NCBI GenBank assembly: GCA_947631235.1
Contig: CANRKO010000006.1
Location: forward strand, 1 to 64,000
DNA length: 64,000 bases
Direction: 5' to 3'
Source: an uncultured Clostridia bacterium
GTDB lineage: Bacteria > Bacillota > Clostridia > UBA1381
Shown: positions 41,906 to 49,634 of the stretch, piece after piece
How the letters are laid out: every line of letters starts with the position of its first letter
Numbering within the stretch: the first letter of the stretch is position 1
Made by a program: the position numbers and the translations under genes
Notes under the pieces: generated by a model
What the model was told of the DNA's origin: nothing
Databases searched by the model: none
What the model saw: the letters and a program-made list of their open reading frames with translations, nothing else

Positions 41906-42730
41906 TTATTCCTCCGACTTGTACACGTAAATCGCGTTTTTCTTATTATTGAGCACAAACGCGTCGTAGTATACTCTGCCCTCGACGAGCCAGCCGTTTA
42001 TGCCCGGCGGGTTGTCGTGTATCTTGTAATCCGACAGCTTTACGGGCGAGGTCGTCGCCGCGCTGTTCGTGATGATAAGCTCCACGTTCTCGGGGAGATA
42101 CGAGGTCGGTACGACTATCACGGGTATGCCGTCGATCGTGCCTACCTGTCCCTTTACGAGCATCTCCTGCGACATGTCGCCGCCTCTTACAAAGCTTGAA
42201 TCCTCCTTGACGCACTTGTAGAAGTTGCTCGAAACGAACGCCGCCGTGCCGGCAAGCGGTACGCACTCGTCGATAAGCGCAGCCGTGCCGGTAAGGAATA
42301 TATCATACGCGTTCGACTTCGTGACCGTTCCCGTCTCGGTCTTTTCCGCGCCCTCGGCTATCTTCTCGAAACGGTACTTGTCTATCTCCGGTATCACAAC
42401 CTCGCGCAATTGTCTCTGCAATGCCGCGCCCGCAGCGTTCGCCATCTGCGTGTCGTTATATGTACCGCGGTCGATCGTGAACGTAAAGCTGCGGTCCTTC
42501 GTCATCGTCATTTCCTGGACGGTGTTCTGAAGTTCCGACGGCGTTCCGTAGCGGCTCGACGCGCCGTTTATGTTGTAGTCGTTCATCTCGGCTGTCGGCA
42601 CGGTGTAGACGTTTACCGTCTTTACGCCTACAAAATCGTAGTCGCTGTTTACCGCGCTCGAAGTGAGCGATTCTCTCGTGAATTTTTCGTCAATTTTCTG
42701 AGCGTATTTACTTGCGTAATTTATTGCCAA
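41906..42730 (-). CDS. Phage major capsid protein
   Basis: A 274-residue capsid protein. The opening AINYASKYAQKIDEKFTRES and the middle KDRSFTFTIDRGTYNDTQMA, then VVIPEIDKYRFEKIAEGAEK, are typical of short HK97-fold capsid proteins of Firmicute siphophages that use a separate scaffold (the next gene upstream). No delta domain or protease is present, consistent with the scaffold system. DNPPGINGWLVEGRVYYDAF is near the C-terminus. Preceded by a good ribosome binding site. Confidence 0.9.
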   Translation of the reverse strand: MAINYASKYAQKIDEKFTRESLTSSAVNSDYDFVGVKTVNVYTVPTAEMNDYNINGASSRYGTPSELQNTVQEMTMTKDRSFTFTIDRGTYNDTQMANAAGAALQRQLREVVIPEIDKYRFEKIAEGAEKTETGTVTKSNAYDIFLTGTAALIDECVPLAGTAAFVSSNFYKCVKEDSSFVRGGDMSQEMLVKGQVGTIDGIPVIVVPTSYLPENVELIITNSAATTSPVKLSDYKIHDNPPGINGWLVEGRVYYDAFVLNNKKNAIYVYKSEE

Positions 42731-42751
42731 CTAAATCAGTCCTTTCCTGTA

Positions 42752-43255
42752 TTAAAATCCCAGACCGTTCAGGAACGGGTCGAACGGCTGTTCCTTTTCC
42801 TTCGAAACGCGCGGAAGTCTGCCCTTTAAACGGTCTGTAAGTCCTGTCTCGATAGCTTTGAGATACTCTGTCTTGAACGCCGAAATATTCTCCAGCATCA
42901 CGTCCTTGTCGCCGTCCGCGACAAAACGCGCAAACGTCACGGGGAGGTTCTGCGCCGTAAGCTCCTTCGCCGCCTCAAACTCGGCTCTCTCGCTCACATA
43001 CTCGGCTCTCTCGTTTTCAAAGTCTCTGCGGCTCTTTTCGATTTCCGCCTTAGCCCTTTCCTCCGAGGACATGGACGCCATTTTCGCCGCGTCCTCGCGT
43101 TCGGCCGCTATGCGCGTTTCTATCTCCTTGCCGAAGGACTGTTTCATATCCTCCAGAGCCTCGCTGACGTACTGCTTTATTGCCGCCTTAATATCCGCGC
43201 CGTTCTTTTTCTCGTCGGCGGAGTCAAGCCTTTCTTTGTTGTTCTTTTCGTTCAT
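42752..43255 (-). CDS. Phage capsid scaffolding protein (DUF4355 family)
   Basis: 167 residues, highly charged, coiled-coil in the middle (EIETRIAAEREDAAKMASMS, ERAKAEIEKSRRDFENERAE), then the typical scaffold C-terminus (PVTFARFVADGDKDVMLENI, with a short basic/Pro-Phe end). It directs capsid assembly and is removed afterwards. It overlaps the portal stop by 4 nt and precedes the capsid gene, its canonical place. Confidence 0.9.
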   Translation of the reverse strand: MNEKNNKERLDSADEKKNGADIKAAIKQYVSEALEDMKQSFGKEIETRIAAEREDAAKMASMSSEERAKAEIEKSRRDFENERAEYVSERAEFEAAKELTAQNLPVTFARFVADGDKDVMLENISAFKTEYLKAIETGLTDRLKGRLPRVSKEKEQPFDPFLNGLGF

Positions 43256-44568
43256 ATCTTTGTCCTTTCTTTCGTTTCCTTCGCTCTTTCACGCTCACGC
43301 GCCGCTTTTGCCGCCTCTTCCTTCGCGTCGCCGACAAACGAAAGCTGGCTCAAAAGCGTTTCGCTCGCCGCTATGCCTTCGAGATTTTTTATCATCTGCG
43401 AGGTTTCAAGTTCGTTTACCGGCATGTTGCGCGTGAATACGACGTCCACTCTGTGTATCGGCACATATTCCATCGCGCCCTTTAAAGACAGGAAGTTCAC
43501 GTAAAGCTCAAAGCGTTTTTTGAGCGTTTTCGCGAAGTAACGTTCCTTGTTTCTGACGTGCTGTTCAAAGCCCATGAGCTTGTACTTTATCGCGACGCCC
43601 GACAAATTTGAGCCGAAGGTGCGGTCGCTTAAATCGGGTATCATGGAAAAGCGGTGTATATCGGTTTTTAACGCGTTCTTTAAAATTTCCACGTCGCTCT
43701 CCGACATCACCTTCGCCAGATACTTCGCGTCCGCGCCCTCGTAGCCCATGAGTATGCGCTCCTCGCGCAGCTTTTTCGCCTGCTCGCTGTCGAGGTCTAT
43801 TCCCGTCAGGAACAGGAACGCGTCCACAAACTGCTCCTTGTCGTTCACTCTGTCCGACATAAGGATATTGTACGCGTCTATGAGCGATATAAGCTGCTCA
43901 AAGTCGCCCTGCGTTTCCTCGTTGTTGCGGTATTCCAGCATCGGTATCGCGCCGAAATAATGGCGGTGCGCGCCGGTAAGACGCATATGCTCAAAGCTGT
44001 CCGCGTCGTTTTCGTATGTGTACACGCTGTTGTCGTCGCACACGACGCATACCGTGCCGGTCACGCTGCCGTCTATGCCGCGTTTACGGTAGTAATGCAC
44101 GCCGTAAAGCGGTATTTCGCCCACGCCCGCGCCGTATACGACAAACGTATTCTGCGGCGCGAGCGCGACGCTCCTCGCCTGCGAATCGCCGTCGGCGTAC
44201 ACAAGTTCGTACGCCTTGCCGTAAATGCTCATCGTCTTTTCAAGCTCCGCGTCTATTGACGGCATGTCCTGAACGATGTAGCTGTTCTTTACCGCCTCTA
44301 TGTCGTAGCCGTCCGAGCACGCGTATGATATGGGATTGCCGACAAGATAGCTTTTCGCGATGTCCACGATGTACTTCGCGTGATTGCAGACAATTCTGTT
44401 GTTCGCGGCTGCGTCGCTCCTGCGGCTGCGCGAACAGACAGCGTGCCTGCCGAGATAGTAGTCGCCAAGCTTTTTGTAGCGTTCCTGTTCGAGCGAGTGG
44501 CGCGCTATGAGTTTCGCGAGTATCGCGTCCGTCATACCGCCTTCGAGAATGTCCTCGTCAATAATCAT
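43252..44568 (-). CDS. Phage portal protein (SPP1 gp6 type)
   Basis: 438 residues. The portal dodecamer forms the DNA entry channel. Family features: LIARHSLEQERYKKLGDYYL, then NRIVCNHAKYIVDIAKSYLVG (with the conserved 'N-P-I' just after), APQNTFVVYGAGVGEIPLY, and the stem/crown region LSGVAIKYKLMGFEQHVRNKE. It ends in a basic helix (EEAAKAARERERAKETKERT). No minor head protein (gp7/Mu-F-like) gene follows, unlike most related phages. It overlaps TerL by 4 nt. Confidence 0.93.
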   Translation of the reverse strand: MIIDEDILEGGMTDAILAKLIARHSLEQERYKKLGDYYLGRHAVCSRSRRSDAAANNRIVCNHAKYIVDIAKSYLVGNPISYACSDGYDIEAVKNSYIVQDMPSIDAELEKTMSIYGKAYELVYADGDSQARSVALAPQNTFVVYGAGVGEIPLYGVHYYRKRGIDGSVTGTVCVVCDDNSVYTYENDADSFEHMRLTGAHRHYFGAIPMLEYRNNEETQGDFEQLISLIDAYNILMSDRVNDKEQFVDAFLFLTGIDLDSEQAKKLREERILMGYEGADAKYLAKVMSESDVEILKNALKTDIHRFSMIPDLSDRTFGSNLSGVAIKYKLMGFEQHVRNKERYFAKTLKKRFELYVNFLSLKGAMEYVPIHRVDVVFTRNMPVNELETSQMIKNLEGIAASETLLSQLSFVGDAKEEAAKAARERERAKETKERTKI

Positions 44569-45839
44569 AGCCTGATTTCCTTTCTGCTTACAATTCTTGC
44601 TCTGCGGTTCTGTATTTCGCTTTCCAAGGCGTAACGCACCGCGTCTATCGTGTGATTGTTTTTGTCGGGATATTCGGAGCGCAGCATGCCGTCTTTATCA
44701 CGCGCAAGCTCGTACTCCGAAAATTCCCGCGCCGCGTTCGGACACCTCACGCGGTCAATCACTATTTTTTCGAGTCCCTGCAAAAAGCGTATGCCGTACT
44801 CTATGCTGTCGGGGCCCTTTTTCGCTCCGCGCACCCTGAGACCGTAATGCCTAAACTCGTTTATGCTCTTAGGCTCGGCGCTGTCGCAGACTATCATTTT
44901 ATCCGAAAAACCCTTTTTAAATATTTTCCGCACCGCGTTTCGGTTCGTCATTCCCTTTTCGTAAATTTCGTCAAGGATAAACAGCTTGTTGTTATGCAGA
45001 TAACACACAATGTAAACGAAAGGGTCCGCCGCGTAACCGAAATCAACGCCGCAGAAAATTCTGTCAAAGCTGCCGCGTTCGGTATTGGATAATGCGCAAA
45101 GCTCAATGTTTTTAAATATTTCGCCGCCCGTTCCGGTCGGTTTGCCGAGATACTCATGGTCGTAACGTTCTTTTTGCGTCTTTTTCAGATACTCAGCCTC
45201 CAAAAAAAATTGTTCTCCGAGCCATTCCTTCGGCATATCAAGGTATGTGCTGCTGTGAGAGAGAACGTCGTTGCGGTCGGAAAAGTCAACACGGTTTACC
45301 CAGTTTCTCAGGCTTTGGGGAGGGTTGTATGAGTAGAAAACCGTGAACGACGCGCCGCCGCGCATCAGGGATTGGTTTATGTTTCGGATTTCTCTCATGC
45401 CGTGAAACTCATCCGTTTCCTCGTACCATATGTATTTTACGTAGCCTTCCGACACCTTCAGGGACTTTATTTTTTGGGGATTGTCCGCGCCGCGGAACAG
45501 TATTTTCCGACCCGTGGGCTTATATACCATTTCGGGGAGACTCGGTTTTATGACCCATTTGTCGGTCACGCCGAGCATGGATATTGCCCATTCAAGCTGT
45601 GAGAAAACGCTGTCGCGTAAGGTGTCGCCGACCTTGCGCAGTACAACCGCGTTCGCGTCGGGGCAGCGCATTACGCCGAGAATTATCTCGACGCTTATAA
45701 AGCTTGACTTACCGCTGCCGCGTCCGCCCGACAGCCATATGTGCGTGTATTTGTCACACGCTTTATGCACGTCGTAAAACGTCGGCGCGATTAGGTCGGT
45801 AAGCTTTATTGTCTTGTTTTTAGCGGATGTCGTCAACAA
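44565..45839 (-). CDS. Phage terminase large subunit (PBSX/TerL type)
   Basis: 424 residues: the packaging ATPase plus nuclease. Walker A is LSGGRGSGKSSFISVEI (residues ~34-50), Walker B is YVKYIWYEETDEF with the coupling Glu, and motif III SYNPP follows. The RNase H-like nuclease domain shows FCGVDFGYAADPF (first Asp), IVCDSAEPKSI (second Asp) and NHTIDAVRYALE (third Asp). All catalytic residues seem intact, so packaging should be possible. It overlaps the small TerS-like gene by 20 nt. Confidence 0.94.
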   Translation of the reverse strand: MLTTSAKNKTIKLTDLIAPTFYDVHKACDKYTHIWLSGGRGSGKSSFISVEIILGVMRCPDANAVVLRKVGDTLRDSVFSQLEWAISMLGVTDKWVIKPSLPEMVYKPTGRKILFRGADNPQKIKSLKVSEGYVKYIWYEETDEFHGMREIRNINQSLMRGGASFTVFYSYNPPQSLRNWVNRVDFSDRNDVLSHSSTYLDMPKEWLGEQFFLEAEYLKKTQKERYDHEYLGKPTGTGGEIFKNIELCALSNTERGSFDRIFCGVDFGYAADPFVYIVCYLHNNKLFILDEIYEKGMTNRNAVRKIFKKGFSDKMIVCDSAEPKSINEFRHYGLRVRGAKKGPDSIEYGIRFLQGLEKIVIDRVRCPNAAREFSEYELARDKDGMLRSEYPDKNNHTIDAVRYALESEIQNRRARIVSRKEIRL

Positions 45840-46017
45840 TGGTCACATCTCCGCTCTCGTCATCGTTGCCGCTTTTGAAAAGTCCGTGGTACTTTCCCAA
45901 AAGCTCCGCCGCTTTGAAGGAGTCCGAAAATTTTATGATTTCCTCGTCCTCGCGGCGCATTATGTAGGTGAGGTATTCAAGTACCTCTTTTTTGCCTGCT
46001 ATTTTTGTTCTTGCCAT
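45820..46017 (-). CDS. Terminase small subunit remnant (C-terminal part only)
   Basis: 65 residues: ARTKIAGKKEVLEYLTYIMR, then SFKAAELLGKYHGLFKSGND. The 'KEVLEYLT...KAAELLGKYHGLF' stretch is the C-terminal oligomerisation and TerL-contact region of TerS proteins. The N-terminal helix-turn-helix (about 80-100 residues in full-length relatives) is missing. ATG is preceded by GGAGC. The usual HTH is not encoded upstream, where a zinc-ribbon gene lies instead. Loss of the HTH should remove pac/cos recognition while keeping contact with TerL. Confidence 0.75.
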   Translation of the reverse strand: MARTKIAGKKEVLEYLTYIMRREDEEIIKFSDSFKAAELLGKYHGLFKSGNDDESGDVTIVDDIR

Positions 46018-46040
46018 TTTTATTGCTCCTTTCCGGTCGG

Positions 46041-46250
46041 TTATGTCCAGTACAAAAAGTCAGTTTTATGCACGCACTCCGAGCAGCCGATACATTCCTC
46101 GTCGTCGTCGAGGTAGTAGTGTTCCGGTTCAAGCGCGCCGCACACGGGGCAGACATATTCCGCGCCGTCGTCGTAGTCCGCGCCGTAGTTGCCCGTGCGG
46201 TCGCGTTCCATCGCGTATAACGCGCGCGGGTCGTCGTTGGGGTATATCAT
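46041..46250 (-). CDS. Small zinc-ribbon protein, first gene of the phage operon
   Basis: 69 residues, acidic, with CPVCGALEPEHYYLDDDEE followed by CIGCSEC: two CxxC pairs that should form one zinc site. No family is recognised; similar small zinc-ribbon genes sit near the terminase in Firmicute phages. ATG 46250 is 7 nt after AAGGAGGA; ATG 46256 abuts it. It is the first gene after the promoter at 46478, with ~220 nt of leader containing hairpin repeats. Confidence 0.8.
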   Translation of the reverse strand: MIYPNDDPRALYAMERDRTGNYGADYDDGAEYVCPVCGALEPEHYYLDDDEECIGCSECVHKTDFLYWT

Positions 46251-46274
46251 ATACATTCCTCCTTTTTTTTGTCT

Positions 46275-46409
46275 GCCTCCCCTATTAGGGGAGGTGTCGG
46301 CGTGTGCTATTGCGCAGCAATAGCTTACAAAGCCGACGGAGGGGTTTATGTTATCGGTAATAAAACCCCTCAGTCACACTTCGTGTGACAGCTCCCCTAT
46401 TAGGGGAGC
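46275..46409. repeat. Family B hairpin repeat inside the phage operon leader
   Basis: GCCTCCCCTATTAGGGGAGG...GTCGGC with an inserted GCTATTGCGCAGCAATAGC hairpin, GGAGGGGTTT, AAACCCCTCAGTCACACTTC, then CTCCCCTATTAGGGGAGCC. It is identical in layout to 50791-50926. It lies between the operon promoter and first gene, where a prophage would normally carry early genes. A family C palindrome follows at 46416-46440. Confidence 0.8.
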
Positions 46410-46477
46410 CTTTCATGGCGGGCGACCCTCGCGGTCGCCCGTCGCACAATGTCGGTACAAATTCATTTGTTGTCTGG

Positions 46478-46506
46478 ATTATATCATAAAAAGATACAAT
46501 TGTCAA
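46478..46506 (-). promoter_or_regulatory. Promoter of the phage structural operon with repressor site
   Basis: On the minus strand TTGACA (46501-46506), 17-nt spacer, TATAAT (46478-46483). The spacer and -10 hold the palindrome TATCATAAAAAGATA (46482-46496, TATC-N7-GATA). A second ATAAAAAGATA is at 46519-46529 and a related inverted site (GATACTTTTTAG) near 46567. Confidence 0.85.
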
Positions 46507-46588
46507 GAGAAGTGTGTTATAAAAAGATATTTTATCTACTTTATACTAAATTTTATAAATTTTTCAGATACTTTTTAGTGTTTTTCTA

Positions 46589-46617
46589 TTGACACGCATG
46601 GATTTTTATGATACTAT
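46589..46617 (+). promoter_or_regulatory. Promoter of the LexA/CI-like repressor gene
   Basis: TTGACA, 17-nt spacer, TACTAT. The end of the spacer plus -10 reads TTTTTATGATA (46603-46613), the same 11 bases in the same place as in the divergent operon promoter, predicting autoregulation by the same protein. Confidence 0.8.
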
Positions 46618-46649
46618 TCATACAGAAATAATTATGGGAGGGGATCAAT

Positions 46650-47276
46650 ATGACAACGGGTGAAAGGATTAAAAAGCTAAGGAAAGAACACAGGCTGACG
46701 CAGGAGGAACTCGGAAAAATGCTCGGCGTGCAGAAAGCCGCGATACAGAAGTATGAAAAAGGAACTGTTACAAATATTAAGAAGGAGTCGCTTTTAAAGC
46801 TCGCCGACATACTCGGCACGACGCCGGAGTACATACTCGGCTGGGACGGCGCGGCGAGCAGTCTCGAACCCGTGAGCGCGGCGGATTTCGTGAAAGTGCC
46901 GGTCATAGGGCGCGTCGCGGCGGGTATAAGCTGCTTTGCCGAGAACAATATCGTCGATTACGAAAGCGTTTTAAAATCCGATGTGCGCGGCAACGAGCAG
47001 TACGCGTTTCTGCGCGTTGTCGGCGACAGCATGTACCCAATGCTTATGGAAAACGACCTCGTGCTTGTGCGCTGCCAGACGACCGTTGACAGCGGCTCTA
47101 TCGCCGTTGTTATCGTTGACGGCGAGGACGGCGTTATAAAAAGGGTCGTTTACGGGGATGATTTTATTGAGCTGCAGTCGATAAACCCGATGTATCCCCC
47201 GCGCAGGTTCGAGGGGCGCGACGTGCTGCGCATACGCGTGTTCGGGCTTGTCAAGGAAGTTAAAAGGAAATTATGA
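46650..47276 (+). CDS. LexA/CI-like repressor (XRE HTH + S24 peptidase)
   Basis: 208 residues. N-terminal HTH: RIKKLRKEHRLTQEELGKML, VQKAAIQKYEKGTV, LADILGTTPEYILG. C-terminal S24 self-cleavage domain: cleavage site in VAAGISCF (Ala-Gly), catalytic Ser in VGDSMYPML, catalytic Lys in GVIKRVVYG. All residues for RecA-stimulated autocleavage are present, so induction by DNA damage is expected. GGGAGGGG precedes the ATG. It is divergent from the phage operon, with shared operator motifs. Its stop is 20 nt from the M16 peptidase ATG, so that housekeeping gene is probably co-transcribed. Confidence 0.92.
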   Translation: MTTGERIKKLRKEHRLTQEELGKMLGVQKAAIQKYEKGTVTNIKKESLLKLADILGTTPEYILGWDGAASSLEPVSAADFVKVPVIGRVAAGISCFAENNIVDYESVLKSDVRGNEQYAFLRVVGDSMYPMLMENDLVLVRCQTTVDSGSIAVVIVDGEDGVIKRVVYGDDFIELQSINPMYPPRRFEGRDVLRIRVFGLVKEVKRKL

Positions 47277-47296
47277 CACCGAAAGGAAATTCAATT

Positions 47297-48547
47297 ATGT
47301 ATCAGTTTAAAACGCTCGCAAACGGCATACGCGTTGTCGCTGAGAAGATAGATTACTTAAAGTCCGTGTCGATAGGCGTGTGGGTCGGCAACGGGTCGCG
47401 GTACGAGAGAAAAGACGTGAACGGCATATCGCATTTTATCGAGCATATGCTGTTTAAGGGTACGGAAAACCGCAGCGCGGCTGAAATCGCGCACGCGATA
47501 GACAGTATCGGCGGTCAGATCGACGCGTTCACGGGGCGCGAGTACACGTGCTTTTACACGAAAACGCTCGACGCGCACGCGCATATCGCGCTCGACGTGC
47601 TGTCGGAGATGATTTTCCGCCCCACGCTCGCGCAAAGCGATATGGTTCTCGAACGCGGCGTTATCGGTGAGGAAATTCGTATGTACGAGGACAGTCCGGA
47701 GGATCTCGTGTACGACCTTTCGTCGTTCGCGGTGTGGGGCGACACGCCCATGGGTCGGACAATTCTCGGCACGTATGAAAGTCTGGAGGGTATCACGCCG
47801 GACGTTATGCGCGATTATATGAAGAGCCACTACACGAGCGCGAACCTCATTATATCGGTAGCGGGAAATTACGGCGACGATTTCTTTGATTTGCTGGAGG
47901 AAAAATTCGGCTCGCAGAAGATAAGCGCCGTGCCGCCCATATTGCCCGAGACGGGGTACAGAAACGGTCAGACGCTCGTCAGGACGAAGGACACGGAGCA
48001 GACGCAGCTTGTGGCGACGTTTAAGGGTATAGATATTATGGACGAGGGCGTGTACAGTCTGCTCGTTATGAACAACGTTTTCGGCACGGGTATGTCGTCG
48101 AGACTGTTCCAGAAAATACGTGAGGAGCGCGGTCTGGTGTACTCGATAAGCGCGGGTCACAGCGCGTACCTCGGTACGGGCGTGTTCGATATCGCGGCAG
48201 GTATGAGGGCTGAAAGTCTGCCGGAGGTCGCGGAGCTTATTTCGCGCGAGGTAAATATTATTAAGCGCGACAAATTGAGCAGCGACGAGGTGGAACGGTC
48301 GAAGGAGCAGCTTAAGGGCAGCTATATACTCGCGAGTGAAAGCACCGGCGCGAGGATGCAGGGCGCGGGCCGGGCGCTCCTTGTCGGCAAGCCTATCTAC
48401 ACGCAGGAGGAGGTTCTCGCTCAGATCGACGCGGTGAACACTGACAGTGTCGCGGAGATGATCGACCGCGTTATGGACGCGTCTACGCTGTGTCTTGCGG
48501 CGGTGGGTCCGGTCGACAGTCTCGACGGGCTGTTCGACGTGCGGTGA
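47297..48547 (+). CDS. M16 family zinc peptidase (YmxG/MPP-like)
   Basis: A 416-residue processing-type metalloprotease. The inverted zinc motif HFIEH is in NGISHFIEHMLFKGTENRSA, with the downstream Glu in VIGEEIRMYEDSPEDLVYDL. The C-terminal half has the R/Y pair region GTGMSSRLFQKIREERGLVY. Length (one M16-M16_C pair) is as in Firmicute YmxG. ATG 47297 is chosen, with AAAGGA 8 nt upstream; the ORF extends 8 codons earlier. Substrates are unknown. It probably shares the transcript of the upstream repressor. Confidence 0.92.
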   Translation: MYQFKTLANGIRVVAEKIDYLKSVSIGVWVGNGSRYERKDVNGISHFIEHMLFKGTENRSAAEIAHAIDSIGGQIDAFTGREYTCFYTKTLDAHAHIALDVLSEMIFRPTLAQSDMVLERGVIGEEIRMYEDSPEDLVYDLSSFAVWGDTPMGRTILGTYESLEGITPDVMRDYMKSHYTSANLIISVAGNYGDDFFDLLEEKFGSQKISAVPPILPETGYRNGQTLVRTKDTEQTQLVATFKGIDIMDEGVYSLLVMNNVFGTGMSSRLFQKIREERGLVYSISAGHSAYLGTGVFDIAAGMRAESLPEVAELISREVNIIKRDKLSSDEVERSKEQLKGSYILASESTGARMQGAGRALLVGKPIYTQEEVLAQIDAVNTDSVAEMIDRVMDASTLCLAAVGPVDSLDGLFDVR

Positions 48548-48593
48548 AATATGCCTGAAACGTGAATTTAACATGATTTTTATACGAAAAAGC

Positions 48594-48622
48594 TTGCAAT
48601 TTGCGCGATTTTGTACTATTCT
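48594..48622 (+). promoter_or_regulatory. Promoter of ireB
   Basis: TTGCAA, 17-nt spacer, TATTCT, 68 nt upstream of the ATG. Confidence 0.55.
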
Positions 48623-48690
48623 ATATGTGGTGGTGAATATATTATTGTACCACTACTGCTATGTATATCACAAGTTAAGGGGTGATTTTA

Positions 48691-48942
48691 ATGGAATTTA
48701 ACGAGACAATGAAAATCAATCTGGAGTTCGACAAGGAAAAAGAGGTCAAGGAAATCGTTACAAAGGTGTACGAGGCTCTTAAAATCAAGGGCTACGATCC
48801 GATAAGCCAGATTGTGGGATATATACTGTCGGGCGACCCTACCTACATAACGAGCTACAACGGAGCGAGAGGGCTTATAGTCAAAATAGAGCGTGACGAG
48901 CTTTTGGAGGAATTCGCAAAGACGTATATAAACACGCTGTAA
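48691..48942 (+). CDS. ireB: IreB family regulatory phosphoprotein (UPF0297)
   Basis: 83 residues: [60 protein letters not shown]. The family's small helical domain and its GDPxYIxxxxxAR motif are complete. In Enterococcus IreB is the substrate of the PASTA kinase IreK and phosphatase IreP and affects cephalosporin resistance. Here ruvX and the alanyl-tRNA synthetase gene, usual neighbours, are absent. ATG 48691 follows AAGGGGTG by 7 nt. A PP2C phosphatase is encoded 8 kb away (56481). Confidence 0.95.
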   Translation: MEFNETMKINLEFDKEKEVKEIVTKVYEALKIKGYDPISQIVGYILSGDPTYITSYNGARGLIVKIERDELLEEFAKTYINTL

Positions 48943-48945
48943 AAC

Positions 48946-48973
48946 AAATATCCGCTCACGGGCGGATATTTTT
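48946..48973 (+). terminator. Terminator after ireB
   Basis: AAATATCCGC-6 nt-GCGGATATTT followed by T-rich sequence. It ends 18 nt before the trmB start, so read-through to trmB may be partial. Confidence 0.75.
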
Positions 48974-48990
48974 CTTTGAGAGGTATTTTT

Positions 48991-49632
48991 ATGAGGATGA
49001 GAAAAAAGAAAAATCTCGGCGCGCGGTGGGAAAGGTGCGCGCGGTATCTTGTCGAAAAGCCCGAGGATATGAAGGGTAAGTGGCAGGAAATATTCGGTAA
49101 CGGCAATGAGATCCACCTCGAAATAGGCTGCGGTAAGGGAGGTTTTATCACGGGCATGGCGAAAAAGTACCCCGACGTTAATTTTATCGCGGTCGAGAAG
49201 GTGCGCGACGTTATGGTCATGGCTATGGAAAAAGCGGCTGCGGCGGAGCTTAAAAACGTCGTGTTTATGGATATGGACGCGGAGAAGATAGAGGATGTTT
49301 TTGAAAAGGGCGAGGTCAGCCGTATTTATCTGAATTTCTCCGACCCGTGGAAAAAGAACAAGCAGGCGAAACGCCGTCTTACGCACAAGCGGTTTCTCGA
49401 CAGGTACAAAAACGTGCTGCCTGCGGGCGGGTATGTGTGGTTCAAGACCGACAACCGCGCGCTGTTCGAGTTTTCGCTCAACTCCTTCGCGGAGGAGGAT
49501 TTTAAGATGAGAAATATTAGTCTCGATTTGCACAACTCAAAGTTCGAGGATAATGTTATGACGGAGTACGAGACGCGGTTTTCGGAGATGGGTATGCCGA
49601 TTTACCGCGTTGAAGCGATGTATCGGGGGTAA
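48991..49632 (+). CDS. trmB: tRNA (guanine-N7-)-methyltransferase
   Basis: A 213-residue SAM methyltransferase that makes m7G46 in tRNA. SAM loop EIGCGKGGFITGMAKKYPD; NFIAVEKVRDVMVMAMEKAA; the family signature NFSDPWKKNKQAKRRLTHKR with FLDRYKNVLPAGGYVWFKTD; and a C-terminal T-E-Y-E-x-R motif (TEYETRFSEMG). ATG 48991 has GAGAGGT 5 nt upstream. Convergent with the SLC13 gene, 2 nt apart. Confidence 0.95.
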   Translation: MRMRKKKNLGARWERCARYLVEKPEDMKGKWQEIFGNGNEIHLEIGCGKGGFITGMAKKYPDVNFIAVEKVRDVMVMAMEKAAAAELKNVVFMDMDAEKIEDVFEKGEVSRIYLNFSDPWKKNKQAKRRLTHKRFLDRYKNVLPAGGYVWFKTDNRALFEFSLNSFAEEDFKMRNISLDLHNSKFEDNVMTEYETRFSEMGMPIYRVEAMYRG

Positions 49633-49634
49633 AA

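Noticed and set aside
34400-46500. att-like direct repeats flanking the phage operon
   Set aside because: I looked near both ends and saw no convincing shared core; absence by eye is not proof.
47357-48574. 405-codon minus-strand ORF opposite the M16 peptidase
   Set aside because: His/Arg-rich antisense shadow of a gene with intact catalytic motifs.
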